10,115 nt of DNA. It comes from CAYUXF01 sp964448755 (lineage in GTDB: Bacteria > Margulisbacteria > Termititenacia > Termititenacales > CAYUXF01). Below, piece after piece: positions 8,611-10,115 of this stretch. A program made the translations under genes and the position numbers. Where the stretch lies: assembly GCA_964448755.1 (NCBI GenBank), contig CAYUXF010000057.1, positions 1 through 10,115 of the forward strand. Reading direction: 5' to 3'. The notes beneath the pieces are model-generated. The model was given only the letters and a program-made list of their open reading frames with translations, was not told the DNA's origin and did no database searches. How positions within the stretch are numbered: position 1 is the stretch's first letter; each line of letters opens with the position of its first letter.

Positions 8611-8800
8611 NNNNNNNNNNNNNNNNNNNNNNNNNNNNNNNNNNNNNNNNNNNNNNNNNNNNNNNNNNNNNNNNNNNNNNNNNNNNNNNNNNNNNNNNNN
8701 NNNNNNNNNNAATATTTTTTTTAAATATTAGATTTTCCTCTTCAAAAAATTCACCTAATCTATTTTTAATTTCTGGTACTTTTTCTAAAACAGTTGCCCT
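8335..8800 (-). repeat. 183-bp (61-aa) tandem repeat, two copies, one interrupted by the gap
   Basis: The first copy in coding direction runs 8800-8518 (183 real bases plus the 100 Ns); the second runs 8517-8335. Both encode TRATVLEKVPEI, then EEENLIFKKNI, then ENDIKNSD and TEAGKAELL, with only a few substitutions over the first 47 or so residues. After AELL the copies diverge. The offset of 183 bases was measured between the two TCTGCCTTGCCAGC strings at 8381 and 8564. The unit is charged and helical, probably a linker or coiled-coil spacer just before the first membrane helix. The high nucleotide identity points to recent duplication. Confidence 0.85.
8611..8710. other. Assembly gap of 100 N inside the tandem repeat
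   Basis: Exactly 100 Ns, a conventional placeholder length. The base before the gap (8610) matches position 8427 of the intact repeat copy, and the base after it (8711) matches 8428. The flanks therefore abut perfectly in repeat phase. The true missing length is probably zero or a whole number of 183-base units, all of which keep the reading frame. Confidence 0.95.
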
Positions 8801-10115
8801 TGTCTCTATCCTTAAATCTTTATCTTTTTTGTCAACTTCTTTTTCGTATTCTGCAGACAAATATTTATCTATCACTTCTGTTTTTGCACTCTGATAGTCG
8901 CCAATTGCAATATAGTATTTAAGTTTGGCCACAATTTCCTCAACCAAAACCTTGTCAGGAGACTTGATATCGGTAATATCATACAGCGCGTTGATCCGGA
9001 CCATATAATTTTGGCGCCAGCCGCCACAGCCAGTAGGCGGCTGAAGACCCTGCTCTCCCTCTTCGGCAAAAACCCTGTCCTGGGCATCGTCCATATCCAC
9101 TACCGCCGCTTTTTGCAGCATATTGGCACTGCGTTTACCATTATGTACCTTAACCTGATAAGTAAAATCCTGCGGGCCCTGAAAAATAATCGTATATTTA
9201 TTTTTAGTTAATTCACCGTCTTTATTCATCCCCCAGCCATACGAGAGAACATCGGTAAAAAAACTATAGAAAAAATTATCTTTATCGGCATTAGAATAAC
9301 AGCCGACATTATTGCGGTCTTTTACCGTATCGGTAGCATAAAAAATTCTATAAAATGTACTTAGCTTATCATTTATTTCAGCCAGGGCATTTTTGTCTAG
9401 ATCCTTTTTTCTCAGAATTTTATCTTTTTCAGTCTGGAGATCTTTTTCGATCTTACTCTTTAATGTTTCTAAAATAATTTTGGGATCACTGTCCTTGAGA
9501 TCCTTTAGATTATCAAATAGCTTATTCAAGAGTTCAGCATACTCATCGATCTGATCAAAAAATTTAAAAGTCTTGCCGCGTTCAACTTTTATTTTCATAT
9601 CCACCGCTTTATCTGAAGCCTCAAAATAATCTTTTCGCATTTTTTCAAATGTCGCTTTAACAGAGAGACCCGGCCATTTTTTGTTTTCCTCAATCAGCGT
9701 CAAAAGCATTCGCTTCAGCTGATCACTTAAATTCTCACCCAGCAGATAAGCGTTAGTATTGTTTGGTTTATTGAGCTGAGAGATATCGGGCACATGGCGA
9801 TAGTAGCGGATAAATGATAGGTCCAGACCATCATATTTTTCTTGTGTATTATCGGTAAAATCAAAATTTTCTTTAGTGTTATCTATTTCAGTAATATATT
9901 TATCAATAACCAGTTTTATCTGCTTATCAAACTTCTCTCCTCCGGGGATCTCATTGGCATCAACTCTAATAGACCTAAAAACAAAATCGTTAGCGGAAGC
10001 TGTCAATTTCCCTTTGTTTATTATATTTTTTATTAAGTCCTCTTTATTATCCAAAATATCTGCTGCAGACAGTTCTGGCCATAACTTGTTCTGTATTTTA
10101 AGCGACCAATCAGAT
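8711..10115 (-). CDS. Soluble N-terminal portion of the same large GT2-like gene, 5' end off the window
   Basis: The frame is open from the right edge to the gap. A TTG at 10054 could be read as a start, but 20 further open codons lie upstream and no ribosome binding site is obvious, so the gene is 5'-partial. Numbering from that TTG, the product is hydrophilic with no membrane helix. Residues about 165-235 are strongly charged and helical, likely coiled coil. A more globular part follows, with an aromatic stretch FFYSFFTDVLSYGWG (261-275), QGPQDF (292-297), VVDMDD (318-323) and GCGGWRQNYMVRINAL (342-357). The last 30 residues (419-448) begin the 61-residue repeat also found beyond the gap. 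QGPQDF and the NYMVRINAL stretch faintly recall the QTPQ and N-x-M-x-R-x-x-AL elements of GT2 enzymes. VDAN (31-34) or DMDD could stand for the DxD, but none is secure and their order is not canonical. I do not recognise a domain with confidence. Removing the Ns places this frame exactly in phase with the piece at 6448-8610. Confidence 0.75.

Overview
The window is A+T-rich and uses the standard code. It is almost entirely coding, with every supported gene on the minus strand, so transcription runs from the right edge to the left. A 100-base run of N marks a scaffold join, which suggests a metagenome or draft assembly. The proteins are long, divergent and rich in Lys, Asn, Glu and Ile. The pairing of a membrane glycosyltransferase-like protein with a TPR protein that appears to lead into an outer-membrane barrel suggests an uncultured bacterium with a Gram-negative-type envelope. 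Omnitrophota or Margulisbacteria-like lineages would fit, but the sequence does not identify the phylum.

Layout, in order of transcription. (1) 10115 to 6448 is one very large gene entering from the right edge and interrupted by the N gap at 8611-8710. Its first part is soluble and helix-rich. It then has a 61-residue tandem repeat, and its second part is a polytopic membrane region with late motifs of processive family-2 glycosyltransferases (GT2) of the cellulose synthase type: VED, QFQRW and FNVT. (2) 6445 to 2255 follows after only 2 bases. It encodes a 1396-residue protein with two successive glycoside hydrolase family 8 (GH8) domains and a helical C-terminal third. The first GH8 domain keeps its catalytic residues; the second appears to have lost its catalytic base. 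(3) After a 69-base spacer with a good ribosome binding site, 2185 to the left edge encodes at least 728 residues. These are helical, partly TPR-like, and end at the window edge in what looks like the first strands of a beta-barrel.

The set GT2-like synthase, GH8 hydrolase, TPR-plus-barrel protein parallels BcsA-BcsZ-BcsC of bacterial cellulose secretion, and the genes are ordered and spaced as an operon. My best reading is a highly diverged, enlarged synthase-dependent exopolysaccharide (beta-glucan-like) export locus. Three things keep this tentative. The first half of the GT2 catalytic core is not where it should be. There is no PilZ domain. Neither the GH8 protein nor the TPR protein shows a recognisable signal peptide. 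I found no RNA genes, insertion sequences, CRISPR arrays or convincing terminators.
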